A stretch of 64,000 bases of DNA from DASTQL01 sp035462375 (GTDB lineage: Bacteria > Actinomycetota > Actinomycetes > Jiangellales > Jiangellaceae). Shown here piece by piece: positions 17,938-25,599 of this stretch. The notes beneath the pieces are model-generated. The model saw nothing but the letters and a program-made list of their open reading frames with translations, was not told the origin of the DNA and searched no databases. Position numbers and translations under genes: made by a program. The first letter of the stretch is position 1; the number at the start of each line of letters is the position of its first letter. The stretch is from NCBI GenBank assembly GCA_035462375.1, contig DATHUJ010000109.1, positions 25,033-89,032 of the forward strand, in the 5' to 3' direction.

Positions 17938-18341
17938 GGGGCCGGCTCCACAGCCTCCAGGTCGCCGGACACCGAGCCGTCGGCCAGCCGGAGGTAGGCG
18001 GGACTGGTGTCCGGGACCATGCCGAGTGACGCCGCCCGCCTGGCCAGGCCGCCCGGCGCCTCGAGCACGGCGACCTCCCGGACGAGTGCCTGCTGCCGGT
18101 CGCGCAGCTCGGCGGTGGAGCGCTCGAGCTCGGCCAGGTGGAAGGACCCCTGCTGCAGGGAGGTGTTGAGCAGGAGGAGACCGACCAGTCCGGCCGCCAG
18201 GACGAGGAGCACGAGCACGACGAAGGGCGTGCGCGCCGGCCGTCCCACCGCACGGGGCACCGCCCGTAGTCGCGGCCGGCGGAGCGGGGACGACGCCGTC
18301 GCGGTCCCCCGCCGGGCGCTCGCCGTACTCCGCGGGCTCAC
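17934..18341 (-). CDS. ftsL: FtsL-like septum formation initiator
   Basis: This is a 135-aa bitopic protein in the ftsL position between rsmH and ftsI. It has a basic Arg/Pro/Ala cytoplasmic tail (1-37), one hydrophobic segment (FVVLVLLVLAAGLVGLLLL, about 40-58), and a short periplasmic coiled coil (about 62-95, ELERSTAELRDRQQALVREVAVLE). A GLARRAASLGMVPDTSPAYLRL segment like that in FtsL/DivIC proteins follows. FtsL forms the FtsQLB complex that activates FtsWI. Sequence identity within this family is low, so the call rests on topology and synteny. The GTG start overlaps rsmH by four bases. Confidence 0.85.
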   Translation of the reverse strand: MSPRSTASARRGTATASSPLRRPRLRAVPRAVGRPARTPFVVLVLLVLAAGLVGLLLLNTSLQQGSFHLAELERSTAELRDRQQALVREVAVLEAPGGLARRAASLGMVPDTSPAYLRLADGSVSGDLEAVEPAP

Positions 18342-19291
18342 GCCGCCTCCCGCAGGCGCTCGGCCGCCCGGAGGCGGGCGGAGGTGGCCCGGGGGTTGGA
18401 CCCGACCTCGGCCTCCGTGGGCACCTCCGCTCCTCGCGTGAGCAGGCGCAGCACGGGCCCGTGGCCCGGCAGCTCGACCGGCAGCCCCTCGGGTGTCGTG
18501 CTGCGGGCACCTGCGGCGAGGGTCCGCTTGACCAGCCGGTCCTCGAGCGAGTGGTAGGAGATGACGACGATCCGTCCACCCACGGCGAGGCAGTCCACAG
18601 CTGCCGGCAGCGCCCGGGCGAGCACGTCGATCTCGGCGTTGACCTCGATCCGCAAGGCCTGGAAGGTCCGCTTGGCCGGGTGCCCTCCGCTGCGGCGCGC
18701 CGGGGACGGGATGACGTCGTAGAGCAGCTCGACCAACCGTCGACTCGTGGTGAACGGCTCCCGAACCCGCTCGCGGACGACGGCGTCGGCGATCCGACGG
18801 GCGTAGCGCTCCTCGCCGTACTCCCTCAGCACGCGGGCCAGCTCGCGCGCCGAATAGGTGTTGAGCACGTCGGCCGCCGTCGGCCCCGAGCGTGGGTCCA
18901 TGCGCATGTCGAGCGGGGCGTCGTGGGCGTAGGCGAAGCCCCGTGCCGCCTCGTCGAGCTGGAGGGAGGACACCCCCAGGTCGAAGAGCACGGCCCGGAC
19001 GGGCAGCACCCCCAGCCCCTCCAGGATCTCGGGCAGCGAGTCGTAGACGGCGTGCACCGGGACGAAGCGGTCGCCGTAGGCGGTCAGCGACGCGGTGGCA
19101 GCTGCCAGCGCGTCCGGGTCACGGTCCACCCCGACCAACCGGGCCATCGGGCAGCCGCGCAGGATGGCGTCGGCGTGCCCGCCGAGGCCCAGGGTGGCGT
19201 CGACGGCTACCGCGCCCGGCTGCGTCAGCGCCGGCTCCAGGAGGGAGACCGCCCGGTCCAGCAGCACGGGCACGTGCCGGGGACCGTCCAC
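18338..19291 (-). CDS. rsmH: RsmH, 16S rRNA C1402 N4-methyltransferase
   Basis: This 317-aa SAM-dependent enzyme (MraW) methylates N4 of C1402 in 16S rRNA at the ribosomal P site. It starts with HVPVLLDRAVSLLEP. The SAM-binding loop is DATLGLGGHADAIL, followed by GVDRDPDAL, FDLGVSSLQLDEAARGFAY and MRMDPRSG, and then RIVVISYHSLEDRLVKRTL near the C-terminus. The GTG at 19291 begins one base after the stop of the 58-aa microprotein gene, so the two are likely coupled. Its own stop overlaps the ftsL-like start. Confidence 0.97.
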   Translation of the reverse strand: MDGPRHVPVLLDRAVSLLEPALTQPGAVAVDATLGLGGHADAILRGCPMARLVGVDRDPDALAAATASLTAYGDRFVPVHAVYDSLPEILEGLGVLPVRAVLFDLGVSSLQLDEAARGFAYAHDAPLDMRMDPRSGPTAADVLNTYSARELARVLREYGEERYARRIADAVVRERVREPFTTSRRLVELLYDVIPSPARRSGGHPAKRTFQALRIEVNAEIDVLARALPAAVDCLAVGGRIVVISYHSLEDRLVKRTLAAGARSTTPEGLPVELPGHGPVLRLLTRGAEVPTEAEVGSNPRATSARLRAAERLREAA

Positions 19292-19292
19292 G

Positions 19293-19469
19293 TCAACCCG
19301 CCACCACGAGCACGAGCTGCAGCACGACGGCGAGCCCCAGCGACAGCAGGAGGGAGACCGCGACCACGGCGGCCCGGGCCCCCGCCTCGGACCGGACGGA
19401 GCCGGCGGGGCCCAGGCGGGGCATCGCCACCCTACGGCGCAGGCGACGCCGATCCGCCGTCCCGCTCAT
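19293..19469 (-). CDS. 58-aa single-pass membrane microprotein in the dcw cluster
   Basis: This small gene lies between mraZ and rsmH. It encodes 58 residues: a basic N-terminal half (MSGTADRRRLRRRVAMPR) and a hydrophobic C-terminal helix of about 25 residues (AAVVAVSLLLSLGLAVVL and onward) ending in VVAG. The ATG at 19469 has one of the best Shine-Dalgarno sequences in the window (GAAGGAGGTCGAC immediately upstream), and the stop is one base before the rsmH GTG. I know of no characterised family for it. Topology is N-in with a short or absent periplasmic tail. A role in septal wall synthesis or in coupling mraZ to rsmH is inference from position only. Confidence 0.72.
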   Translation of the reverse strand: MSGTADRRRLRRRVAMPRLGPAGSVRSEAGARAAVVAVSLLLSLGLAVVLQLVLVVAG

Positions 19470-19632
19470 GTCGACCTCCTTCTCGGCTGCGCTCGTGCCG
19501 GTGGCGCCCGTCGGACCGGCCGTCCGGCCAGGTCCCCGCCCGCTCGGTCGGCCTGGCGTCGGGGAAGGGGCGCCAGGAACGGTGAGCGGGCCGAGACCTC
19601 GCCGGACGGAGCCGAGACCCCGCGGGGCATGG

Positions 19633-20064
19633 TCAGAAGAACCCTGGGAGCACCTCCTCGGAGATGTCGGCGAACACGGCCTCCTTGTCGGTCTGGTAGC
19701 CGGCCCACGCCCCGGCGTCCCAGATCTCCACCCGGGTCATCGCCCCCACCACCGCGCAGTCGCGGCGGAGGCCGGCGTAGTCGCGCAGCGTGGCGGGGAT
19801 CGTCACCCGGCCCTGCTTGTCGGGCACCTCGTCGGACGCCCCGGCGGCCAGCATCCGGGAGAAGTCACGGGCCCCCTTGTGGGTGAACGGGGCCGTCCGC
19901 AGCTGCTCCGTGAAGCGCACGAACTCCGCACGCGGCCACACGTAGAGGCAGCGCTCCTGGCCCCTGGTGATCACGACGCCCTCCGCCAGCTGGTCCCGGA
20001 ACTTCGCCGGGAGGAAGAGGCGCCCCTTGTCGTCCAGGCGCGGCGTGTGGGTGCCGAGGAACAC
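19633..20064 (-). CDS. mraZ: MraZ transcriptional regulator
   Basis: This is a 143-aa AbrB-fold DNA-binding protein that forms rings and regulates the dcw operon through TGGGN repeats. Two SpoVT-AbrB half domains each carry the DxxxR signature: DDKGRLFLPAKFRD (N-terminal) and DKQGRVTIPATLRDYAGL (C-terminal). GTG 20064 is preceded by GGGAGGTGGTGCC. It is the first gene of the cluster, about 60 bases downstream of an array of TGGG repeats, which fits autoregulation. Confidence 0.96.
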   Translation of the reverse strand: MFLGTHTPRLDDKGRLFLPAKFRDQLAEGVVITRGQERCLYVWPRAEFVRFTEQLRTAPFTHKGARDFSRMLAAGASDEVPDKQGRVTIPATLRDYAGLRRDCAVVGAMTRVEIWDAGAWAGYQTDKEAVFADISEEVLPGFF

Positions 20065-20120
20065 GGCACCACCTCCCGACCCGGGCGACCCTCAGGGTGA
20101 CCCTCCTGCTCCACTGCGCG

Positions 20121-20143
20121 CCACGATACCCCACTCTCCCCCA
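20121..20143 (-). promoter_or_regulatory. MraZ operator overlapping the dcw promoter
   Basis: On the minus strand, TGGGG-GAGAG-TGGGG-TATCG-TGG gives three TGG(G) repeats with ten-base periodicity, the known MraZ-box pattern. TATCGT inside it (20122-20127) can serve as the -10 box, so MraZ binding would occlude or position RNA polymerase. A further TGGGG lies upstream near 20172. Confidence 0.75.
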
Positions 20144-20334
20144 CCAAGGCCTCTCCTCGACGCGTTCTCCCCCACCGCGGGCCTCGGCCCGAGGCGGGAA
20201 CGGCCGCCCTGCGGCGCTCGTTGGCGGGGTCGAGGGGCAGCGGCAGACGCCGGAGGAGCGGACACTGGTCGTGGCGGCCATGGTGGTTTGCGAGACTTCA
20301 TGGCAGCCGACCGGTCCGCCACAGGAGGAGCCGA

Positions 20335-21357
20335 GTGACGTACCCGCCCACGACGTCCGACCGCGCCGCGGGCGCGGCGCTCGGCATGGCCGACCTGGCC
20401 GAGACGACCGGACGCATCCAGGAGGCCGTCGAGACGGTCATCGAGGGCAAGCCCGAGGTGGTCCGGCTCGCGCTGGCGGCCGTGCTCGCCGAGGGCCACC
20501 TGCTCGTCGAGGACGTTCCCGGGGTCGGCAAGACCATGCTGGCCAAGGCGCTGGCCAGGTCGATCGACTGCACCGTGCGCCGGATCCAGTTCACCCCCGA
20601 CCTGATGCCCAGCGATGTCACGGGCGTGTCGGTCTTCGACCAGGCCAGCCGGCAGTTCGAGTTCAAGCCCGGCGGCGTCTTCGCCAACGTCGTGGTCGGT
20701 GACGAGATCAACCGCGCCTCACCCAAGACACAGTCCGCCCTGCTGGAGTGCATGGAGGAGCGGCAGGTCACGGTCGACGGCACCACGTACGAGCTGGCGC
20801 CGCCCTTCATCGTCATCGCGACCCAGAACCCGGTCGAGATGGAGGGAACCTACCCGCTGCCCGAGGCACAGCGCGACCGGTTCATGATCAGGCTCGCGAT
20901 GGGCTACCCCTCCGCCGCGGCCGAGATGGACATGATCGATACCCACGGCAGCGCGCCCGCGCTGGAGACCGTGACCCCCGTCACCGACGCCACGCGGGTG
21001 GCCAAGCTCGTCGAGGTGGTCCGCCAGGTCCACGTGTCCGCCGGTGTGAAGCAGTACGTCGTGGACCTCGCGACCGCGACGCGGCAGTCGCCGGAGCTGC
21101 GTCTGGGGGCCTCGCCGCGCGCGACCCTGCACCTGATCCGCGCCGCCCGCGCATGGGCGGCCCTGCAGGACCGTGACTATGTCCTGCCGGACGACGTCCA
21201 ACAGCTCGCGGTCCCGGTCCTCGCGCACCGCCTGCTCACCACGGCCGAGGCGCAGATCGGACGCCGGCGCGCGTCCGAGGTGGTCGGCGAGCTCGTTGCG
21301 ATGCTCCCGGTGCCGGAGCCTCCGGCTACCTCGTCCGGCCGGCCCAGGACGGGATGA
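20335..21357 (+). CDS. MoxR-family AAA+ ATPase
   Basis: This 340-aa AAA+ chaperone-like ATPase of the MoxR/RavA clade has Walker A (EDVPGVGKT), Walker B (VVVGDEINRA), sensor 1 (VIATQNPVEMEGTYPLPEAQRDRF) and a C-terminal lid with ASPRATLHLIRAARAWA. MoxR proteins are thought to assist maturation of partner complexes, here probably the DUF58 and transglutaminase proteins encoded next. GTG 20335 is preceded by AGGAGGAGCCGA. The gene is divergent from mraZ, and the next gene begins six bases after its stop. Confidence 0.93.
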   Translation: MTYPPTTSDRAAGAALGMADLAETTGRIQEAVETVIEGKPEVVRLALAAVLAEGHLLVEDVPGVGKTMLAKALARSIDCTVRRIQFTPDLMPSDVTGVSVFDQASRQFEFKPGGVFANVVVGDEINRASPKTQSALLECMEERQVTVDGTTYELAPPFIVIATQNPVEMEGTYPLPEAQRDRFMIRLAMGYPSAAAEMDMIDTHGSAPALETVTPVTDATRVAKLVEVVRQVHVSAGVKQYVVDLATATRQSPELRLGASPRATLHLIRAARAWAALQDRDYVLPDDVQQLAVPVLAHRLLTTAEAQIGRRRASEVVGELVAMLPVPEPPATSSGRPRTG

Positions 21358-21363
21358 GGTGAC

Positions 21364-22662
21364 GTGCGCGCGGCGTTGGCCGGCCTGACCGGTCGTGGCT
21401 CGGCCTTCCTCGTCGCCGGCGTGGTGGCCGCCCTGGCGGCGGTCCTCCTGGGACAGCGCGACCTGCTTCGGGTCGGCGTGCTGCTGGTGGCCCTGCCGTT
21501 GGTCGGCCTCGCAGTCGTGCTCCGCAGCCGCGTACGGATCGCCGCGGCCCGCACGCTGGACCCGGCGCGGGTCCCCGTGGGGGAGCCGGCGACGGTGCGG
21601 CTGGCGCTGCAGAACCTCGCGCGGATCCCGACGGGCGTCCTGCTGATCGAGGACACCCTCCCGTACGTGTTGGGGACCCGGCCCCGGTTCGTGCTCGACC
21701 ACGTCTGGTCGCGCTTCCGGCGCGAGGTCCGCTACACGGTCCGGGCCGACGTGCGCGGCCGCTACGACATCGGCCCGCTGACGGTCCGGCTCACCGACCC
21801 CTTCGGCCTGGTGGAGGTCCGGCGCGCATTCAGCGAGCGGGCGGCACTCGTGGTCACCCCTCACGTGGTCCAGCTGCCCCCGGTGCGCCTGCCCGGGGAG
21901 TGGAGCGGCAGCGGCGAGAGCCGCCCCCGCTCGGTAGCGGCCGCCGGCGAGGAGGACGCCACCATCCGGAGCTACCGGCACGGCGACGACATGCGCCGCG
22001 TCCACTGGCGCGCCACCGCCCACCACGGCGAGCTCATGGTGCGGCGCGAGGAGCAGCCGTGGCAGAGCCGCGCCACGCTCCTGCTCGACACCCGCAGTCG
22101 GGGGCACACCGGGCACGGCCCCACGTCGTCCTTCGAGTGGGCGGTCACGGCGACGGCGTCCGCGGCCACGCACCTGCTCAGCCGCGGCTACGCGGTCCGG
22201 CTGCTCACCGATGCCGGCGGCTCCGTGAGCTCCGAGTGGCACGACCCGGGAGAGGGCCCCGGCAGTGCCGAGGGCGTCGTCCTGGAGGCGTTGGCCGTCG
22301 TCGACCCGCAGCAGCAGGCCTCGGTCGGGCGCTGGGCGGACCTGCTGACCGGAGCCGGTTCGGCGACCGGGCTGCTCGTGGCAGTGTTGGGACGGCTCCA
22401 CCCGGACGAGGCCGCGGTCGTGGCGGGGCTCCGGCACGGCTCCACCGCGGCCCTCGCAGTCCTGCTCGACGTCTCCACCTGGACCTCGATGCCCGAGCGG
22501 CTCCGGGCCGAGGAGCGACGCGAGATGGAGCACGCCGCCACGGTGCTGCGTCGCGGGGGGTGGCGGGTCGTGGTCGCAGGCCGCCAGGACCTCCTCCCGC
22601 TGCTGTGGGAACGCCTGACCCTGGGGGCGACGAGCCCGGCGGCGGCCGGGGGTGCGGCGTGA
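21364..22662 (+). CDS. DUF58 domain protein (MoxR-associated)
   Basis: This 432-aa membrane-anchored protein has two hydrophobic segments near the N-terminus (about residues 14-55), a beta-rich region, and the DUF58 core. The core signature RSYRHGDDMRRVHWRATAHHGELMVRREE (split by RR-H-W) is near residues 205-235, and a vWA-like fold (LLLDTRSR) follows. Family members occur with moxR and transglutaminase genes, and their biochemical role is unknown. The GTG at 21364 follows GAGGTGAC, and the stop overlaps the next start (GTGA). Confidence 0.9.
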   Translation: MRAALAGLTGRGSAFLVAGVVAALAAVLLGQRDLLRVGVLLVALPLVGLAVVLRSRVRIAAARTLDPARVPVGEPATVRLALQNLARIPTGVLLIEDTLPYVLGTRPRFVLDHVWSRFRREVRYTVRADVRGRYDIGPLTVRLTDPFGLVEVRRAFSERAALVVTPHVVQLPPVRLPGEWSGSGESRPRSVAAAGEEDATIRSYRHGDDMRRVHWRATAHHGELMVRREEQPWQSRATLLLDTRSRGHTGHGPTSSFEWAVTATASAATHLLSRGYAVRLLTDAGGSVSSEWHDPGEGPGSAEGVVLEALAVVDPQQQASVGRWADLLTGAGSATGLLVAVLGRLHPDEAAVVAGLRHGSTAALAVLLDVSTWTSMPERLRAEERREMEHAATVLRRGGWRVVVAGRQDLLPLLWERLTLGATSPAAAGGAA

Positions 22663-25007
22663 CCGGTGCCACGCGGATGGCCGTCACCGGCGGCGTCGCC
22701 TCCCTGCTGGCCGCCCTGCCGCTCCTCGCGGTGATTCGCGGCGGGTCCTGGCTGGTCCCGGCGGCCGTAGCCGTGGCTCTGGTGACCGGGACCGGCCTGC
22801 TCTCCCGCCGGATCCGCCTGCCGAGGGCCCTGATCCCCCTCGTCCAGCTCGCCGTGGTCACCCTGTGGCTCGGGGTGCTGGTGGCCGGAGACGTCGCCCG
22901 CCTGGGTGTCGTCCCGACCGTGGAGTGGGCGAGGCGGCTGGCCGGCGTCGCGGTCGAGGGCGGGGAGGCGGTGGCGACGTTCGCGCCTCCGGTCCCGGTC
23001 GACCGGGGCATCCTGCTGCTGGTCGTCGGCGGCGTGGGTCTCGTCGCGGTCGCCGTGGACCTGCTCGCCGCGACCCTGCGCCGGGCGCCCTGGGCGGGCG
23101 TGCCCCTCGCCACGGTCTACGCCGTGCCTGCCGCGGTCGTCCCGGACGGCCTGTCGGCGGTCTGGTTCGTCCCGCCGGCGGCGGGCTACCTGGCGGTGCT
23201 CGTCGCCGAGAGCCGGACCCGGGTCGCGCGCTGGGGCCGGGCGGTCGGTGCCACGACCCGCCGTGCGCTGGGCGAACCGGAGACCGACTCGCTGGCCCGC
23301 AACGGCCGCCGGGTCGGGGCGCTCGCGATCTCCGCCGCCCTCCTGCTCCCCGCGCTCCTGCCCATGGTGGAGGACGGGTTGCTGGGCAGGGGCGGTGGCG
23401 GCGGGGCCGGCGACGGACGCACCATCCGGACCGACAACCCCATCGTCGACCTGCACCGCGACCTGGTGCGGCGGGACAACGTGGAGCTGCTCAACTACCG
23501 GACCGACGCGGCTGCGCCCGACTACATCAGGATCGTCACCCTCGACACCTTCGACGGGACCACCTGGGGCACGTCGGACCGGCGCGTCCCCGAGTCGCAG
23601 CGGGTCGACGAGGGCATCCCCCTCCCCCCCGGCCTCGAGGCCCCTCCCGCGCGGGTCGACCGCTACGACATCGAGGTGTCCGACGACTACGGCTCGCGCT
23701 GGCTGCCCATGCCCTACCCCGCTGCCGAGGTGACGATCGACGGTGACTGGCGCTACGACGTCGCCACGCTCGACGTGGTGTCCCCGGACGCCGACGTCCG
23801 GGCACAGTCGTACACCGTGCGCAGCTACCGCGTCGAGCCGGCTGCGACGGCGCTGCAGGCTGCCGGCCCCGTCCCCGAGAGCGTCGAGAGCCAGCTATCT
23901 CTGCCCGCGGACCTGCCCGCCGAGGTCACCGAGCTGGCGCGCGAGGTCACGGCCGAGGTCGACGACGCCTTCGGTCGCGCAGCCGCCCTCCAGGCCTTCT
24001 TCCGGTCCGAGGGCGACTTCGAGTACGACCTCGAGACGGTGCCCGGGCACTCCAGCACGGCTCTCGTCGACTTCCTGGAGCAGCGTCGCGGCTATTGCGA
24101 GCAGTTCGCCGCGACCATGGCGATCATGGCCCGGTCCCTGGGCATCCCCGCCCGCGTGGCCGTCGGGTTCCTGCCCGGGGAGGCGCGCGGCAGCTCGGAC
24201 ACCTACCGCGTGCGCGCCCACGACGCGCATGCCTGGCCGGAGCTGTGGTTCACCGGCGTGGGGTGGCTCCGCTTCGAGCCCACCCCCGGACAGCGCACGG
24301 GCGGGGCACCCTCGTGGAGCGTCCCCCCGGTCGAGCGTGACCCCGGCGACGCAGCACCGGTGCCGGCCCCGGACGCCGCCGGCGGTGCTGTGCCGCCCCC
24401 CAACCCACGTATCGCCGACCGCCAGCTGCTCGAGGGTGAGGACATCGCGGGCCAGGGCGTCGTCCCGGCGACGCTGTGGTGGCCGGTCACCCTCGGCGCC
24501 CTCGCCGTCGTGGCGGTGCTGGCGATGCCCGCCGCCGTGGCGTGGTCGCGGCGCGGGCTGCGCTGGCGCCGGGCCGGCGGCGATCCCGGCCGGCAGGCCG
24601 AGGCTGCCTGGGCGGACCTGCGCGACGCGGCGCGTGACGCCGGCCTGCCCTGGGACCCGGCGACCACGCCCCGCACGGCCGGCCGGGGTGTGGCGGAGCG
24701 CGCCGGGCTGGACGAGGACTCCCGAGACCTGCTCACCCACGTCGTCGGCGCCGCGGAACGGACCCGCTACGCCCGGGTGGCCCCGGCCGTCGAGGGCCTG
24801 CGCGGGGACTCCGACATGTTGCGCCGCTCGGTGCTGCGACAGGCGTCCCGCGGGCGTCGGCTGCGGGCGAGGCTGTGGCCGGCGGCGACCCGGGACATGG
24901 TGGCCGTGTCGGCCGAGCGGGTCGCGGACGGGCTGGACTGGGTGGACGCAACCGGGGAGCGGGTCAGGGACAGGACCGGTCGGATCCTGCGACGACGGGG
25001 GAGGTAG
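22659..25007 (+). CDS. Transmembrane transglutaminase-like protein (TgpA/DUF3488 type)
   Basis: This 782-aa membrane protein has about six N-terminal transmembrane helices (1-210). A large extracytoplasmic region follows, then a transglutaminase-like cysteine-protease fold: RRGYCEQFAATMAIMARSLGIPARV carries the Cys, AHDAHAWPELW the His, and GWLRFEPTPG the Asp region. Another helix (about 600-625) is followed by a cytoplasmic Arg-rich DUF4129-like tail. Related TgpA is an inner-membrane protein needed for viability in Pseudomonas. The GTGA overlap with the DUF58 gene shows it belongs to the moxR operon. Confidence 0.9.
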   Translation: MTGATRMAVTGGVASLLAALPLLAVIRGGSWLVPAAVAVALVTGTGLLSRRIRLPRALIPLVQLAVVTLWLGVLVAGDVARLGVVPTVEWARRLAGVAVEGGEAVATFAPPVPVDRGILLLVVGGVGLVAVAVDLLAATLRRAPWAGVPLATVYAVPAAVVPDGLSAVWFVPPAAGYLAVLVAESRTRVARWGRAVGATTRRALGEPETDSLARNGRRVGALAISAALLLPALLPMVEDGLLGRGGGGGAGDGRTIRTDNPIVDLHRDLVRRDNVELLNYRTDAAAPDYIRIVTLDTFDGTTWGTSDRRVPESQRVDEGIPLPPGLEAPPARVDRYDIEVSDDYGSRWLPMPYPAAEVTIDGDWRYDVATLDVVSPDADVRAQSYTVRSYRVEPAATALQAAGPVPESVESQLSLPADLPAEVTELAREVTAEVDDAFGRAAALQAFFRSEGDFEYDLETVPGHSSTALVDFLEQRRGYCEQFAATMAIMARSLGIPARVAVGFLPGEARGSSDTYRVRAHDAHAWPELWFTGVGWLRFEPTPGQRTGGAPSWSVPPVERDPGDAAPVPAPDAAGGAVPPPNPRIADRQLLEGEDIAGQGVVPATLWWPVTLGALAVVAVLAMPAAVAWSRRGLRWRRAGGDPGRQAEAAWADLRDAARDAGLPWDPATTPRTAGRGVAERAGLDEDSRDLLTHVVGAAERTRYARVAPAVEGLRGDSDMLRRSVLRQASRGRRLRARLWPAATRDMVAVSAERVADGLDWVDATGERVRDRTGRILRRRGR

Positions 25008-25021
25008 CGGGCCGACCGGCC

Positions 25022-25040
25022 GGCCAGCCCTGGGCTGGCC
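25022..25040. terminator. Hairpin between convergent transglutaminase and DUF3040 genes
   Basis: GGCCAGCC and GGCTGGCC form a near-perfect inverted repeat in the 40-base gap between two convergent genes, consistent with a bidirectional terminator lacking a T-run. Confidence 0.55.
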
Positions 25041-25047
25041 CGGGGTG

Positions 25048-25455
25048 TCAGCGCCCGGGGCCCTGCTCGCGGCGCCGGCGCCAGCGCTCCTCGACCCGAT
25101 CCATGAAACCGCCGCCCTGGCGGGCTCGCTTGGTCCGGCCGGTCGGGGCGGCAGGCGGTCCGAAGGTGCCGATCTCGCCGGGCCCCGGCATCCGCCGCCA
25201 GGCGGTCACGGCGAACCAGGCCGCGGCGAGCATCACGACGAAGCCCGCGACACCGAGCGGGATGATCTCGCTGACGGCTCCGGTCATGAGCACGACGACA
25301 CCGAGGACGAAGGCGACCGAGGCCAGCAGGGCGCGCCGCCGGTAGTGCGAGCGCAGGTCCGCACCGCTCATCGTGGTGGCGAACTTGGGGTCCTCGGCGT
25401 GGAGCGCCCGCTCCATCTGCTCGAGCAGACGCTGCTCGTTCTCGGAGAGAGGCAC
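25048..25455 (-). CDS. DUF3040 membrane protein
   Basis: This 135-aa actinobacterial DUF3040 protein begins PLSENEQRLLEQMERALHAEDPKFA, the family hallmark. Two transmembrane helices follow (about residues 45-62 and 68-90), then a basic cytoplasmic tail. Family members are small membrane proteins of unknown function, often near division and SOS polymerase genes. The GTG at 25455 is chosen because the family motif starts there and GGAGGG lies upstream. A TTG further up at 25506 would add 17 unrelated residues. It is the last gene in the minus-strand run from DUF6504. Confidence 0.88.
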   Translation of the reverse strand: MPLSENEQRLLEQMERALHAEDPKFATTMSGADLRSHYRRRALLASVAFVLGVVVLMTGAVSEIIPLGVAGFVVMLAAAWFAVTAWRRMPGPGEIGTFGPPAAPTGRTKRARQGGGFMDRVEERWRRRREQGPGR

Positions 25456-25599
25456 CGGTCCCTCCACAGGGGCGTGGTCGCTGGGTGTGGGTCGTGCTCG
25501 TGTCAAGCATAAGCACGCGACCGGGCCCGCGAAACCCGACCTCGGACTCGGGTCCCGGGACCGACGGCCCTCGACCCGCTCCCGCTCGGGCGGGCGAGA

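Noticed and set aside
20335..25007. MoxR-DUF58-transglutaminase operon as a novel system
   Set aside because: This arrangement is widespread in actinobacteria and other phyla; nothing here departs from it.
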